The notes: a model not told the origin generated them from the letters alone. 64,000 bases of DNA from Rhizobium binae (GCF_017357225.1 NZ_CP071604.1:3689501-3753500), one strand, 5' to 3'. Positions 43,866 through 55,401 are shown, counted from the first letter of the stretch. A program made the numbers and translations.

Positions 43866-44525
43866 TCAGCGCAGGACGAGTTGCCGCGAGAGCCAAGCGG
43901 GCAATGCCGCATTAAGTCGCGGGTGAAACTCGGTGCTCGAGACCACGCCAACGACGGTTCTACGCACCGTATCGAGGACTATAGGGCTTCCGCTCATCCC
44001 GGCCTTGGCTCGTTCGCTAGTCAAAACCGACCGGGCGGTAATGCCCAAACCGCAGTGAACCCATCTGTCTTCGAGCGTCAACCATGCGCCGCTGCGTTGT
44101 TGCACACCGTTAAATGCCGCGTCTTGTTCGAGGGCAAGAGGCAAGCCCTTCCGGTCCTCAACGAAAGCGTCATAGGCTTCGGCTTCGTTCCATAAAATGT
44201 CGCCGTCTGGTTCGCCAAGCACTGCAACGTCGGCTACCGGATCGACAAACAGGCATTCCACCGTGATCGATGGCTCATCCCCGAGCGCGCCGACTAGGCG
44301 GGGATAGGTCCTCTCCTCGGTCATCATTATGCCTCCGATGGCAGGCGGCATATTCGGCAGGCAATGTGCGCAGGTGATGATGATAGGACTATGGACCGTT
44401 CGCGCCACGAACCCCCGGCCATCCCCGACCCGGACCACGGAGTCCTTGGCATTGGTATATTCAAGCGGAGTCTGCCTGACGGTATTGAGCGTTAACAATT
44501 TTGCAGGGGTGGTGTCTTCGGACAT
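43866..44525 (-). CDS. Trypsin-like serine peptidase
   Basis: The 219-aa protein has the chymotrypsin-fold triad: His in ITCAHCL (about residue 54), Asp in DPVADVAVL, Ser in AGMSGSPIVL. There is no signal peptide, so it appears cytosolic, unlike DegP-type proteases. The ATG is chosen seven bases after GAGGAGG, in place of an upstream GTG. It is located at the right end of the element, facing the attachment site. Its sequence context is consistent with a defence-type effector, but a general role is also possible. Confidence 0.8.
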   Translation of the reverse strand: MSEDTTPAKLLTLNTVRQTPLEYTNAKDSVVRVGDGRGFVARTVHSPIIITCAHCLPNMPPAIGGIMMTEERTYPRLVGALGDEPSITVECLFVDPVADVAVLGEPDGDILWNEAEAYDAFVEDRKGLPLALEQDAAFNGVQQRSGAWLTLEDRWVHCGLGITARSVLTSERAKAGMSGSPIVLDTVRRTVVGVVSSTEFHPRLNAALPAWLSRQLVLR

Positions 44526-45071
44526 CACAAAACCTCCTCAAGGGTTGAGATTGAAGAGGCAGGTGGCCGTCCCCTGATCACGCTCGTCGGGCCGTCCTAC
44601 CAGTCAGCTTTGCGATGCCTTACCGCGACAATCGGAGAGAGGTTTGCCCTCGCTCTCGACGCCCCGTCGCCTAGGATCAGGTCGGCTACGGAACTCGGTC
44701 TGCATCTGAGACCTGTTGATATGATGCCACGGCAACCAAAACTTGCCAACCCGTCGAATAAAGGGAGAACTGCCCAGGGATGCCGCTGATGGGGGTGCAC
44801 TGGTGAAAATGGTCATCAGCGCCGGCTGGCGAAGTTCCACAGTTCGCAGAGCACATCGAGGTATTCTCGGAGGTTGCGACTGCCACGAGCATCGCCTTTA
44901 GGACCGGCGATCTTGGCCATCGATGTCGCAGTTTATGTCGCATGGACACGCCGACACGGAAAAGGACACGTTGGAAAACAAAGGTATTTGTTGCGACATT
45001 CGTGCGACAAAGGCCCCGGAGGTCCGGAGCCATTTTTCTCTTTAAACCGCTGCTTTTGTTAGGGAAATTGA
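44526..45071. other. Right-end gap of the element
   Basis: No supportable gene is found in these 546 bp. Open frames lack ribosome sites and domains. The part next to attR holds the arm-type repeats described separately. Confidence 0.6.
44922..45009. promoter_or_regulatory. Probable integrase arm-type sites, right end
   Basis: The core ATGTCGCA occurs at 44923 and 44935 (the second as TTTATGTCGCA), and the inverted form TGCGACA at 44992 and 45003. The same ATGTCGCA core is found beside attL. Pairs in direct and inverted orientation near each end support arm binding. Confidence 0.6.
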
Positions 45072-45119
45072 TGGTAGCGGAGGAGGGATTTGAACCCCCG
45101 ACACAAGGATTATGATTCC
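45072..45119. repeat. attR: 48-bp direct repeat within tRNA-Met
   Basis: This is identical to 29124-29171. Here it forms the 3' part of the intact tRNA gene, so integration regenerated the tRNA. It marks the right border of the 16-kb element. Confidence 0.9.
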
Positions 45120-45148
45120 TCTGCTCTGACCTACTGAGCTACTCCGCC
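45072..45148 (-). tRNA. tRNA-Met (CAT anticodon), elongator type
   Basis: The gene is 77 nt including an encoded CCA. The acceptor pairs GGCGGAG with CTCCGCT (one G-T pair). The anticodon stem GAGGA/TCCTT encloses the loop ATCATAA with anticodon CAT, and the T-arm carries GGTTCAAATCC. The first acceptor pair is formed and the D-arm is AGCTCAGTAGGTCAGAGC, so it is elongator-like, not initiator. The element is inserted at its 3' end. Confidence 0.95.
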
Positions 45149-45252
45149 ACTGGTCAAACGATACCTGCTCGCGAAGCGCTGCGGGCTCGTGGGATGAGCG
45201 GCTTATAAGGTGCGCTTCGCCTTTGTGTCAAGCGCATGATGGAGAAAAACGG

Positions 45253-45270
45253 TGGGGCTTGGCCGCCCCA
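45253..45270 (-). terminator. Rho-independent terminator downstream of mnmA
   Basis: The stem TGGGGC/GCCCCA has a six-base loop. It is read on the minus strand after the mnmA stop and is followed within a few bases by TTTTT. Confidence 0.65.
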
Positions 45271-45286
45271 TCCTCTCCTATCGGTT

Positions 45287-46516
45287 TCAGGCAGCGACGG
45301 GGCTTGCGAGCAGGGCCTTGAGCGATGCCTCGGCGGCGGGTTCGCGCTCGGAGCGCTCGATGAAACCGCCGCCGAAGACGCGGGCATCGTCGCCGGGAGC
45401 GGAATAAAGCGCGCAAGCCTGGCCAGGGGCAATCCCCGCTTCGCCGACCGTCAGATCGACATAGGTGCCGGTGACATCGACATGCAGCACGGCGGGCGCC
45501 GGCGCCCGTGTCGAGCGGACCTTGGCGTAGCAGGCAAAGCCGTCGCCGGAAGCGGCCTGCACGAGCGTCTCGTCGCCCAGCCAGTTGACGTCACGCAGAT
45601 AGACGCGGTGGGTTTCCAGCGCCTCCTTCGGGCCGACGATGACGCGGCGCGAGCGGGCGTCGAGATAGACGACATAGAGCGGTTCGCCGGTGGCAATGCC
45701 GATGCCGCGGCGCTGACCGATGGTGAAATGCAGGATGCCTTCATGGGTCCCAAGCACGCGGCCGTCGAGATGGACGATCTCGCCGGCCAGCGCCGCATTC
45801 GGCTTCAGCTTGGTGATGATGTCGGAATATTTGCCCTGCGGCACGAAGCAGATATCCTGGCTGTCGGCCTTCTTGGCGACGACGAGGCCCATCTCTTCCG
45901 CCAGCCGGCGGGTTTCGGCCTTCGGCAGGCCGCCGAGCGGAAAGCGCAAATAGTCGATCTGCTCCTGCGTCGTGGCGAACAGGAAATAGCTCTGGTCGCG
46001 GTCGGCGTCGGCCGGACGGAACAGCGCGCGGCGGCCGGGATGTTCGGGCGAGGGGTTCGGCCGCGAACGGATATAATGGCCGGTCGCCAGCGCATCAGCG
46101 CCAAGCTCCTTGGCGGTCGCCAGCAGATCGGCAAACTTGACGGTCTGGTTGCAGGAGACGCAGGGGATCGGCGTTTCGCCGGCCACATAGCTTTCGGCGA
46201 AAGGATTAATCACCGTCTCGCGAAAGCGCTTCTCGTAGTCGAGCACATAATGTGGAATGCCCAGCGTTTCGCAGACGCGGCGGGCATCGTCGATATCCTG
46301 GCCGGCGCAGCAGGACCCGGCGCGATGAACGGCGGCGCCATGATCGTAAAGCTGCAGCGTGATGCCGAGCACGTCGTAACCCTGCTGCTTGAGAAGGCCG
46401 GCCACGACGGAGGAATCGACGCCGCCCGACATGGCGACGACGACGCGGGTCTCTTCCGGCTTCTTGTCAAAATCCAGTGTGTTCAACGGTGGTGCCAAAT
46501 TCTGCGCGCTCATCAT
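45287..46516 (-). CDS. mnmA: tRNA-specific 2-thiouridylase MnmA
   Basis: The enzyme is 409 aa and thiolates U34 of tRNA Glu, Gln and Lys in the cytosol. The PP-loop SGGVDS is at 30-35, the first catalytic Cys lies in [13 protein letters not shown], and the second in the IPCVSCNQ region. The central and C-terminal beta-barrel domains follow. The start is an ATG pair after AAGGGTGG; the upstream extension of 50 residues is not conserved in the family. A terminator follows. The neighbour is the tRNA-Met gene used by the element. Confidence 0.95.
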   Translation of the reverse strand: MMSAQNLAPPLNTLDFDKKPEETRVVVAMSGGVDSSVVAGLLKQQGYDVLGITLQLYDHGAAVHRAGSCCAGQDIDDARRVCETLGIPHYVLDYEKRFRETVINPFAESYVAGETPIPCVSCNQTVKFADLLATAKELGADALATGHYIRSRPNPSPEHPGRRALFRPADADRDQSYFLFATTQEQIDYLRFPLGGLPKAETRRLAEEMGLVVAKKADSQDICFVPQGKYSDIITKLKPNAALAGEIVHLDGRVLGTHEGILHFTIGQRRGIGIATGEPLYVVYLDARSRRVIVGPKEALETHRVYLRDVNWLGDETLVQAASGDGFACYAKVRSTRAPAPAVLHVDVTGTYVDLTVGEAGIAPGQACALYSAPGDDARVFGGGFIERSEREPAAEASLKALLASPVAA

Positions 46517-46699
46517 CCACCCTTGCGCTGCAATTGCGGCGGATTGCTGTATCAGGCGGGATCGGCCGCCTTTCGATAAGCGATCGATATAGAAAGGATT
46601 GTATCGGGACGCAAGGGCCGGCTTCGGCGGCCGATGGTTTCGCCAGCGAGAAAGGAAAGGCGCGGCCGAGACCACGCCTTGAAAGCGGGGGGGTGCGGC

Positions 46700-46801
46700 T
46701 CAGGTGCCGATCAGCTTGTTGCAGGCGAATGCGATGCCTGGATTGGCGATGATGGTGGTCATGAGCGCCAGTCCAATTATCGAGAATGAATAGCGTTTCA
46801 T
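46700..46801 (-). CDS. 33-aa microprotein with membrane or signal segment
   Basis: A perfect AAGGAGG lies six bases before the ATG. The product begins MKRYSFSIIGLALMTTI and continues to ACNKLIGT, with a hydrophobic helix that may be a signal peptide (cleavage after AFA) or a membrane anchor. It is too short for a known domain. The strong ribosome site and conserved-looking signal argue for a real gene. Confidence 0.65.
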   Translation of the reverse strand: MKRYSFSIIGLALMTTIIANPGIAFACNKLIGT

Positions 46802-46981
46802 ATACATCCTCCTTCCAGCCCATGCGATTATGCGGCTGCGGCCGCCGTTTTCAAAATGACGAATGCTTGAGCACCAGCTCAACCGGAAATCGTTGGCAAT
46901 TAAATATCACCCTATGGAACTATTCTCTCGATCATGCGTTTCTTCGCATCAATGTCGCAATCGAATGCTGCGGAGGGTTTC

Positions 46982-47248
46982 ATGGCCAGGTTCGGCACGA
47001 CGGCGGATTACAACAGGATCAGACACTGGATCGAAAGGCGAGGCGGCCATCCCGTTCGCATCAAGGACGCGAGCGACAGTGAAACCGTCCGCGTCGACTT
47101 TTCCTCGGAAACGCAGGATGAGATTTCCTGGGACGAATTCTTCCAGGGTCTCGACGGCAGCAGGCGCGCCTTCCTTCATCGCACCGAGACTGAGGACGAT
47201 AGAGCCCGCTTCGGCAAGATCGTCCGCCGCAAGCGGCTGCCTCACTGA
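46982..47248 (+). CDS. Hypothetical protein
   Basis: The 88-aa soluble protein begins MARFGTTADYNRIRHWIERR. It contains strands and helices of mixed type and a basic end (GKIVRRKRLPH). A GGAGG sits six bases before this ATG, so it is preferred to the earlier one. No domain is recognised. It is a plus-strand gene between minus-strand mnmA and serA. Confidence 0.6.
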   Translation: MARFGTTADYNRIRHWIERRGGHPVRIKDASDSETVRVDFSSETQDEISWDEFFQGLDGSRRAFLHRTETEDDRARFGKIVRRKRLPH

Positions 47249-47273
47249 AATATACATTGCTGAGGCAGAAAAC

Positions 47274-47295
47274 CCGGCGTCGTTTCCGGCGCCGG
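47274..47295 (-). terminator. Terminator downstream of serA
   Basis: The stem CCGGCG/CGCCGG with a ten-base loop is read on the minus strand, followed by GTTTT. It lies 32 bp after the serA stop. Confidence 0.5.
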
Positions 47296-47326
47296 ACTTT
47301 CCGTTTTTCCTTGGGAGGAAAGACAC

Positions 47327-48922
47327 TCAGTCGATGTTGAACGTCAGCAGCTTTGCCTGGCGGATTGCCTGGTGGGCTGTCAGCTGTTCGAGCACGCCGT
47401 CCTCCACCTCGCCGTCGACATAGAGCAGCGCGATGGCGTCGCCGCCTTGCTTGTCGCGGCCAAGCTGGAAGTTGGCGATGTTGACGCCGGCAGCACCGAG
47501 CGTCGTGCCGATGAAACCGATCATTCCAGGGACGTCGGTGTTGGTGATGTAGATCATGTGGGAGCCGACGTCGGCATCGAGATTGATACCCTTGATCTGG
47601 ATGAAGCGCGGTTTGCCGTCCGAAAACACCGTGCCGGCGATCGAACGCGTCATGCTCTCGGTCGTCACCGTCAACTTGATATAACCGTCGAAGACGCCCG
47701 TCTTGTCGCGCTTGACCTCGGAGAGCACGATGCCTTTTTCCTTGATCATGATCGGCGCCGAAACCATGTTGACGTCGGCGACCTGCGGCCGGATGAGGCC
47801 GGCGAGGACCGCGCTCGTCAGCGCCCGCGTGTTCATGTTGGCGGTGACGCCATCATAGAGGATCTCGATTTCCTTGATCGGCTCGTCGGTGACCTGACCG
47901 ACGAAGGCGCCAAGAACGTCGGCAAGACGGATGAAGGGCTTGAGGATCGGCGCTTCTTCCGCGGTGATCGACGGCATGTTGATGGCGTTGGAGACCGCGC
48001 CCTTGACGAGGTAATCCGACATTTGTTCGGCAACCTGCAGGGCGACGTTTTCCTGCGCTTCGGTTGTCGAAGCGCCAAGATGCGGCGTGCAGACGACGTT
48101 CGGCAGGCCGAAAAGCGGGCTTTCCTTGGCAGGTTCGACCTCGAACACGTCGAAGGCGGCGCCGGCGACGTGGCCTGACTTGATGGCTTCGGCAAGGGCT
48201 GCCTCATCGACCAAGCCGCCACGGGCGCAGTTGATGATGCGTACGCCGGGCTTCGTCTTTGCCAGCGCTTCCTTGTTGAGGATGCCGCGCGTCTTGTCGG
48301 TCATCGGCACATGCAGCGTGATGAAATCGGCCTGGGCGAAAAGTTCTTCCAGCTCGACCTTGGTGACGCCCATCTCCTCGGCGCGCTCCTTGGAGAGGAA
48401 CGGATCATAGGCGATGACATGCATCTTGAGGCCGATGGCGCGGGCGCAGACGATCGAGCCGATATTGCCGGCGCCGATGACTCCGAGCGTCTTGCCGGTG
48501 ATCTCGACACCCATGAACTTCGACTTCTCCCACTTGCCGGCCTGCGTGGAGGTATCGGCGGCCGGCAGCTGGCGGGCAACGGCGAACATCAGCGCGATCG
48601 CATGTTCTGCCGTGGTGATCGAGTTGCCGAAAGGCGTGTTCATGACAATGATGCCTCGGCGCGAGGCGGCCGGGATATCGACATTGTCGACGCCGATGCC
48701 GGCGCGGCCGACGACCTTGAGGTTCTTCGCCCCTTCGATGATCTTTTCCGTCACCTTGGTGGCCGAGCGGATGGCAAGGCCATCATATTTGCCGATGACT
48801 TCGAGCAGACGGTCCTTGTCCTTGCCGAGCTGCGGTTCGAAATCGACTTCGACGCCGCGGTCGCGGAAGATCTGGACGGCGGTTTCCGACAATTCGTCGG
48901 ATACGAGAACGCGAGGTGCCAT
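47327..48922 (-). CDS. serA: D-3-phosphoglycerate dehydrogenase
   Basis: The enzyme is 531 aa, of the long type with an extra regulatory part. The catalytic region has the NAD site GKTLGVIGAGNIGS, CARGGLVDE, and HLGAST for the catalytic His. An allosteric substrate-binding domain (about 320-445) and an ACT domain at the end (TDVPGMIGFIGTTLG) follow. It catalyses the first step of serine synthesis. The ATG follows GGAG after six bases. It lies 82 bp downstream of serC on the same strand and is probably co-transcribed. Confidence 0.95.
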   Translation of the reverse strand: MAPRVLVSDELSETAVQIFRDRGVEVDFEPQLGKDKDRLLEVIGKYDGLAIRSATKVTEKIIEGAKNLKVVGRAGIGVDNVDIPAASRRGIIVMNTPFGNSITTAEHAIALMFAVARQLPAADTSTQAGKWEKSKFMGVEITGKTLGVIGAGNIGSIVCARAIGLKMHVIAYDPFLSKERAEEMGVTKVELEELFAQADFITLHVPMTDKTRGILNKEALAKTKPGVRIINCARGGLVDEAALAEAIKSGHVAGAAFDVFEVEPAKESPLFGLPNVVCTPHLGASTTEAQENVALQVAEQMSDYLVKGAVSNAINMPSITAEEAPILKPFIRLADVLGAFVGQVTDEPIKEIEILYDGVTANMNTRALTSAVLAGLIRPQVADVNMVSAPIMIKEKGIVLSEVKRDKTGVFDGYIKLTVTTESMTRSIAGTVFSDGKPRFIQIKGINLDADVGSHMIYITNTDVPGMIGFIGTTLGAAGVNIANFQLGRDKQGGDAIALLYVDGEVEDGVLEQLTAHQAIRQAKLLTFNID

Positions 48923-48969
48923 GAGGGACTCCTTCAAAAATGTTCAGCGATGGATGAATGGAGATGCGA

Positions 48970-48991
48970 GGCTCCGCCCTGTGGCGGAGCC
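48970..48991 (-). other. Hairpin between serC and serA
   Basis: The perfect nine-base stem GGCTCCGCC/GGCGGAGCC has a four-base loop. It has no T-run, so it is more likely a structural or processing element than a terminator. Confidence 0.5.
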
Positions 48992-49004
48992 GGATGCGAT
49001 TACA

Positions 49005-50183
49005 TCAGGCTGCGGCCTGAGCAAGCTGCGCCTTCTGCGTCTCGAAGGCCCAGGAAAGCCAGGGCATCAGCTTCTGCATGTCGGACGCCTCAATCGTGGC
49101 GCCGGCCCAGATGCGCAGGCCAGACGGCGCGTCACGGTAATGGCCGATGTCATAGGCGACACCTTCCTTTTCCAGAAGGCCGACCAGGCCCTTGGCGAAA
49201 TTCGCCTGGCCATCGTCGTCGAGAGCCGCGATGTCCTTGTCGACGATCTTAAGGCAGACGGAGGTGTTGGAGGCCGTTTCCGCCTTGACGGCAAGATTGG
49301 CGATCCAGTCGTTTGCCGCGACGAAATCGTGAATGACCTTGGCGTTTGCATCGGCGCGCGCTATCAGCGCCTTGAGACCGCCGAGCTCCTTGGCCCAGAG
49401 CAGCGCATCGATATAGTCCTCGACGCACAGCATCGACGGCGTGTTGATCGTCTCGCCCTGGAAAATGCCTTCCGTCAGCTTGCCGCCCGAGGTCATGCGG
49501 AAGATCTTCGGTAGCGGCCAGGCCGGCGTATAGCTGGTCAGCCGCTCGACGGCGCGGGGCGAAAGGATGATGACGCCATGTGCGCCCTCGCCGCCCAGAA
49601 CCTTCTGCCAGGAGAAGGTGACGACATCGAGCTTGGCGAAATCGAGTTCCTGGGCGAAAGCGGCCGAGGTGGCGTCGCAGATCGTCAGGCCCTTGCGGTC
49701 GGTGGGGATGAAATTGCCGTTCGGCACGCGCACGCCGGAAGTGGTGCCGTTCCAGGTGAAGACGACGTCGCGGTCAAAATCGACAGCGGAGAGATCAGGA
49801 AGCTCGCCGTAGCCGGCTTCGAGCCTGCGCACATCCTTGAGCTTCAGTTGCTTGACGACGTCGGTGACCCAGCCGGCGCCGAAGCTTTCCCAGGCGAGCA
49901 TGTCGACGCCGCGTTCGCCGAGCAGCGACCACAGCGCCATTTCGACGGCGCCGGTGTCGGACGCCGGAACGATGCCGATGCGGTAATCCGCCGGCACTTC
50001 GAGAATTTCACGAGTAAGGTCGATGGCCTGCTTCAGCTTGGCTTTGCCGACCTTCGCGCGGTGCGAACGGCCGAGGGCCGCGTCGGAAAGGGCTTCGAGC
50101 GACCAACCGGGGCGCTTCGAGCAGGGGCCAGAAGAAAAATGGGTATTGTGCGGACGGATGTCCGGCTTTGCGGTCTTCGCCAT
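49005..50183 (-). CDS. serC: Phosphoserine aminotransferase
   Basis: The enzyme is 392 aa and PLP-dependent, class V type, converting 3-phosphohydroxypyruvate to phosphoserine. The PLP lysine lies in [16 protein letters not shown] and the start is [21 protein letters not shown]. It is of the long alphaproteobacterial form. The serC leader hairpins stand directly before the ATG and enclose the GAGAGG ribosome site. It is upstream of serA in the same operon. Confidence 0.95.
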   Translation of the reverse strand: MAKTAKPDIRPHNTHFSSGPCSKRPGWSLEALSDAALGRSHRAKVGKAKLKQAIDLTREILEVPADYRIGIVPASDTGAVEMALWSLLGERGVDMLAWESFGAGWVTDVVKQLKLKDVRRLEAGYGELPDLSAVDFDRDVVFTWNGTTSGVRVPNGNFIPTDRKGLTICDATSAAFAQELDFAKLDVVTFSWQKVLGGEGAHGVIILSPRAVERLTSYTPAWPLPKIFRMTSGGKLTEGIFQGETINTPSMLCVEDYIDALLWAKELGGLKALIARADANAKVIHDFVAANDWIANLAVKAETASNTSVCLKIVDKDIAALDDDGQANFAKGLVGLLEKEGVAYDIGHYRDAPSGLRIWAGATIEASDMQKLMPWLSWAFETQKAQLAQAAA

Positions 50184-50185
50184 GA

Positions 50186-50260
50186 TGCTATCCTCTCAGA
50201 TAGAAAGCCCTTCGTTGGGGAAGGGTGTCCCGCCGCCGTGTGTATGGATCGGCGGCGTCA
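50186..50260 (-). promoter_or_regulatory. serC RNA motif (leader hairpins)
   Basis: Three stems occur in the untranslated leader on the minus strand: CGCCGCCG/CGGCGGCG at 50231-50257, CCCTT/AAGGG at 50208-50225, and CTATC/GATAG at 50188-50203 with the ribosome site GAGAGG in the loop. The last stem, overlapping the ribosome site, agrees with the published serC motif of Alphaproteobacteria. The ligand is unknown. Confidence 0.7.
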
Positions 50261-50322
50261 TAGTCAAGATCGAAGTGTCGCAGAGGGGAGATAATTTGAC
50301 GCAGGTGCGCTTGACGCAACGA

Positions 50323-50347
50323 AAAGCCGCCCGGACCGGGCGGCTTT
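50323..50347 (-). terminator. Terminator downstream of the outer membrane protein gene
   Basis: The stem AAGCCGCCCGG/CCGGGCGGCTT has a three-base loop and a following TTTT on the minus strand, 22 bp beyond the stop. Confidence 0.75.
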
Positions 50348-50368
50348 CGAATTGAGGATGATTGCGTT

Positions 50369-51205
50369 TTACTTGTAGACCGGCTGCTGCAGCGGGATTG
50401 CCGGCGGCTCGTAGGCGACAGGCTGGGCGCATCCACCGAAGAGGTAGCGGCCGCCGACGCGGACTTCGTGGGCGCTGAGGCCCTTGTCACGGCCCGGACC
50501 GCCATTTTCGGCATAGCCGAACATGTTGCCGCCATCGATATGGAGATAGCGGTAACCGACATCGGCCTTGAAGTTGCAGGTCACGTCGATCGAGGCGCCG
50601 GCCATGAGGGCATAGGTGAAGCGCCAGTTGCCCTTGCCGCCATGGGTGACCTCGTCATCGCAGAAGCTGCCGTCATCGGCGCAGGCGACGTTGCGCAGGT
50701 TTTTCCACTTGACGTAGGAGCCGCCGATACCGGCGCCGACATAAGGCGTGACGTAGCCGTAGGTGCCGAGATCGACATAGGCATTGGCCAGCAGCGTGTA
50801 GGCGGTGAGCGAAGAGCGATCTGTCGAGGTGCAATCCACCAGCGGGAAGCCGCACTGGCCAAGCGTCGAGCCGCGGAAATCAGCTTCCGTGAGATAGTCG
50901 AAGGTCAGATCGGTGCGGAGGTAGCTGTTGATCTGATAGCCGACACCGCCGCCAATCGTCCATGCGTCGTCGAGGTCAGCGTCGTCGAAATCGACTTCGT
51001 TGGCATTGCTACCCTGGAAATAGCGGGCGCCGCGCAGATCGGTAAAGGCATAGCCGACATCGCCGCGCAGGTACCAGCCCGTCGCCTCACTGACCGTTAC
51101 CTCGGGCGGCTGCTCCGGGATGGGCTCGGCCGGAGCCAGGTCCGCGGAATAGGCGTTTGTCGCGATCAACAATGCCGCGAAGATGCCGGACAAGCTTCTT
51201 TTCAT
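50369..51205 (-). CDS. Outer membrane beta-barrel protein (Omp25/RopB-like)
   Basis: The 278-aa protein has a signal peptide (MKRSLSGIFAALLIATNAYS, cut before ADLAPAE), a Pro-rich linker, and an eight-stranded barrel of the Omp25/OmpW-like type (GWYLRGDVGYAF, YVDLGTYGYVTPYVGAG, TCNFKADVGYRYLH, and the end SAHEVRVGGRYLFGG). The start is the ATG behind GGAGTGGG. It probably stabilises the outer membrane or binds LPS. It stands alone with a terminator behind it. Confidence 0.85.
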   Translation of the reverse strand: MKRSLSGIFAALLIATNAYSADLAPAEPIPEQPPEVTVSEATGWYLRGDVGYAFTDLRGARYFQGSNANEVDFDDADLDDAWTIGGGVGYQINSYLRTDLTFDYLTEADFRGSTLGQCGFPLVDCTSTDRSSLTAYTLLANAYVDLGTYGYVTPYVGAGIGGSYVKWKNLRNVACADDGSFCDDEVTHGGKGNWRFTYALMAGASIDVTCNFKADVGYRYLHIDGGNMFGYAENGGPGRDKGLSAHEVRVGGRYLFGGCAQPVAYEPPAIPLQQPVYK

Positions 51206-51776
51206 GGATCCCACTCCAAAATCCGTTACATCGGCAGGCTCAAGTCGCTGCCAATCTGATACGCTTCGTATGGATAATGAACCGGAAACGTTAAAAGCTG
51301 CTTAACCACGATTATTTACTGTAGATCTTGAAGCTTCCGGCAGAGGAAACATGGATTGCTGCGGTAGAAGTCTTGGAAACGACGAACTGCCGAGCGATTT
51401 GGCTCGAATAACGGATTTAACAAGAAAGCCGGCACCGCCCACCGGCTCTTCCCGTAATATTCGCCCAGTCGTGGCACGGCATATGAGCATCACCGGCGAG
51501 TGATAAATTGGCGATGACGGTCGCCCCCAGCCACGCACCAAGTGGGTTGATACTTCCGCTGGATTTAGTGCCGTAAAGCATAGCGTCGAACGCAGCTTCG
51601 CGAACAAAGCAGCCCCGACCAGCCCATCAGCCAAGCACCCGGTCGGCGGCGGGTGGCAGCACGCCACAGCAGATCCGTATTGTTGCATAGCGCACCGGTG
51701 ACCGTCCCCGTCTCGAGGCCCCTGCGGGGCGCCTCAGGATGAGGACGGAGAGAGTGCCTCGCCAATCCCCAAGGGA
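51206..51776. other. Intergenic region with a palindromic repeat
   Basis: The 571-bp gap between the outer-membrane gene promoter and glmM holds no convincing gene. At 51715-51735 lies a hairpin of GAGGC/GCCTC with a CCC/GGG inner stem, flanked by CCTCAGGATGAGG. This is the Rhizobiales intergenic type of palindrome. Spurious frames across it (HPEAPRRGLE) are common in annotations. Confidence 0.5.
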
Positions 51777-53129
51777 TCAGGCAGCGCTACGAACGTTTGA
51801 AATCGTGCCGATCAGCTCGTTGACGATGCGCTCGATCTGCGCGCGATCGTCGCCCTCGGCCATGACGCGGATCAGCGGCTCGGTGCCGGAGGGGCGGATG
51901 ACAAGTCGCCCGGTCTTGGCAAGCTCGGCTTCGGCATCGGCGATCGCCTTCTGCACCTGGATATCCTCCAGCGGCTTGCCGCCACTGATGCGGACATTAC
52001 GCAGCAGCTGCGGCACCGCCTCGAAACGGCGGCAGACCTCGCTGACGGTCCTGCCGGTGCGTTTCACGGCGGCAAGGATCTGCAGGGCGGCAACCAATCC
52101 GTCGCCCGTCGTGCCGTAATCCGACAACACGATATGGCCCGACTGCTCGCCGCCGACATTGTAATTGTGCTGGCGCATATGCTCGACAACATAACGGTCG
52201 CCGACCTTCGTGCGGGCGAGCGCCATGCCGCGCTCGTCGAGAAAGCGCTCGAGGCCGAGGTTGGACATGACAGTGGCGACGATGCCATTGCCGCGCAGCT
52301 GCTGGCTCTCAGCCCAGCTCTCGGCAATGACCGCCATGAGCTGGTCGCCGTCGACGATCGAACCATTCTCATCGACGATGATGACGCGGTCTGCATCGCC
52401 ATCGAGCGCGATGCCGATATCGGCACGGACCTCGTCGACCTTCTTCTGCAGCGCGACCGGACTGGTGGAGCCGCAGTTGAGATTGATATTGGTGCCGTTC
52501 GGCTCGTTGCCGATGGTGACGACGTCGGCGCCGAGCTCCCAGAGCACGGCAGGCGCCACCTTATAGGCAGCGCCGTTGGCGCAGTCGATGGCGATCCGCA
52601 GGCCCTGCAGGGTCACGTCGCGCGGCAGGGTGCGCTTGGCGTGTTCGATATAACGGTCATGGACGCCGTCGACGCGCTTGGCGCGGCCGATGTCATCGGA
52701 CTTGGCGAGCTGCGTGCTCAGATCCTTCTCGAGTAAATCCTCGATCTCGGCCTCGATGTCGTCGGACAGCTTATAGCCGTCGGGGCCGAACAGCTTGATG
52801 CCGTTATCCTCGTAAGGATTGTGCGAAGCGGAGATCATCACGCCGATATCGCAGCGCAGCGAGCGGGTCAGCATGGCGACGGCAGGCGTCGGGATCGGGC
52901 CGAGGATGAAGGCATCAAGGCCGGCGGCAGTGAAACCCGCGACCATGGCATTCTCGAGCATATAGCCGGAAAGGCGCGTATCCTTGCCGATAACGACGCG
53001 ATGGCGATGGTTGCCGCGGCGGAAGATCGTGCCGGCAGCGATGCCGACCCGCATGGCGAGATCTGGCGTCATCGGGAAGACATTGGATTGACCGCGAATG
53101 CCATCCGTACCGAAATAGCGTCTTTTCAT
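51777..53129 (-). CDS. glmM: Phosphoglucosamine mutase
   Basis: The enzyme is 450 aa and converts glucosamine-6-phosphate to glucosamine-1-phosphate for peptidoglycan and LPS precursors. The catalytic serine is Ser102 in [12 protein letters not shown], the metal-binding loop is DGDADR, and the phosphate-binding end is [12 protein letters not shown]. The start [14 protein letters not shown] matches the family. It follows ftsH on the same strand after the terminator at 53322. Confidence 0.95.
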   Translation of the reverse strand: MKRRYFGTDGIRGQSNVFPMTPDLAMRVGIAAGTIFRRGNHRHRVVIGKDTRLSGYMLENAMVAGFTAAGLDAFILGPIPTPAVAMLTRSLRCDIGVMISASHNPYEDNGIKLFGPDGYKLSDDIEAEIEDLLEKDLSTQLAKSDDIGRAKRVDGVHDRYIEHAKRTLPRDVTLQGLRIAIDCANGAAYKVAPAVLWELGADVVTIGNEPNGTNINLNCGSTSPVALQKKVDEVRADIGIALDGDADRVIIVDENGSIVDGDQLMAVIAESWAESQQLRGNGIVATVMSNLGLERFLDERGMALARTKVGDRYVVEHMRQHNYNVGGEQSGHIVLSDYGTTGDGLVAALQILAAVKRTGRTVSEVCRRFEAVPQLLRNVRISGGKPLEDIQVQKAIADAEAELAKTGRLVIRPSGTEPLIRVMAEGDDRAQIERIVNELIGTISNVRSAA

Positions 53130-53321
53130 CTGCACTCCTGCGCGTTCCGCGCGCCATTCAAGACAGCGCCACATTTCAGCGAATCTGTCTTCAAAAAGGA
53201 TCTGTCGTCACTCCGGGACCCATGAATCAGACCTGCCTCAATTCATCGGGATGCCATAAATCGTGGGCATCGGCACGTAAATTACCGAGAAAATTCATTA
53301 TATCCCGTTACCAATGGAAAA

Positions 53322-53351
53322 GGCCGGCTTTCCCTTGTGGGAAAACCGGCC
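53322..53351 (-). terminator. Terminator downstream of ftsH
   Basis: Thirteen-base stem arms of GGCCGG-TTTTCCC and GGGAAAGCCGGCC type, with one mismatch and a four-base loop, are followed by TTTTCC on the minus strand. Confidence 0.7.
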
Positions 53352-53373
53352 CTGTCTGGAGGGGTGCCGCCGT

Positions 53374-55305
<1,932 letters not shown>

Positions 55306-55401
55306 TGAACTCCCCAGCACTGGAACAGCCGCCTCATGGCGACGGTCTTATTCGTTCTAACATAGGGTTGCGCCGTGCTGTTGCCAAGGCAATCCCCCAG
55401 G

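Noticed and set aside
44686..45033. 115-aa frame near the right end of the element
   Set aside because: No ribosome site or domain is seen, and it covers the arm-type repeats.
51302..51765. Overlapping frames between the outer membrane gene and glmM
   Set aside because: They run over a palindromic intergenic repeat that yields the well-known spurious HPEAPRRGLE-type translation.
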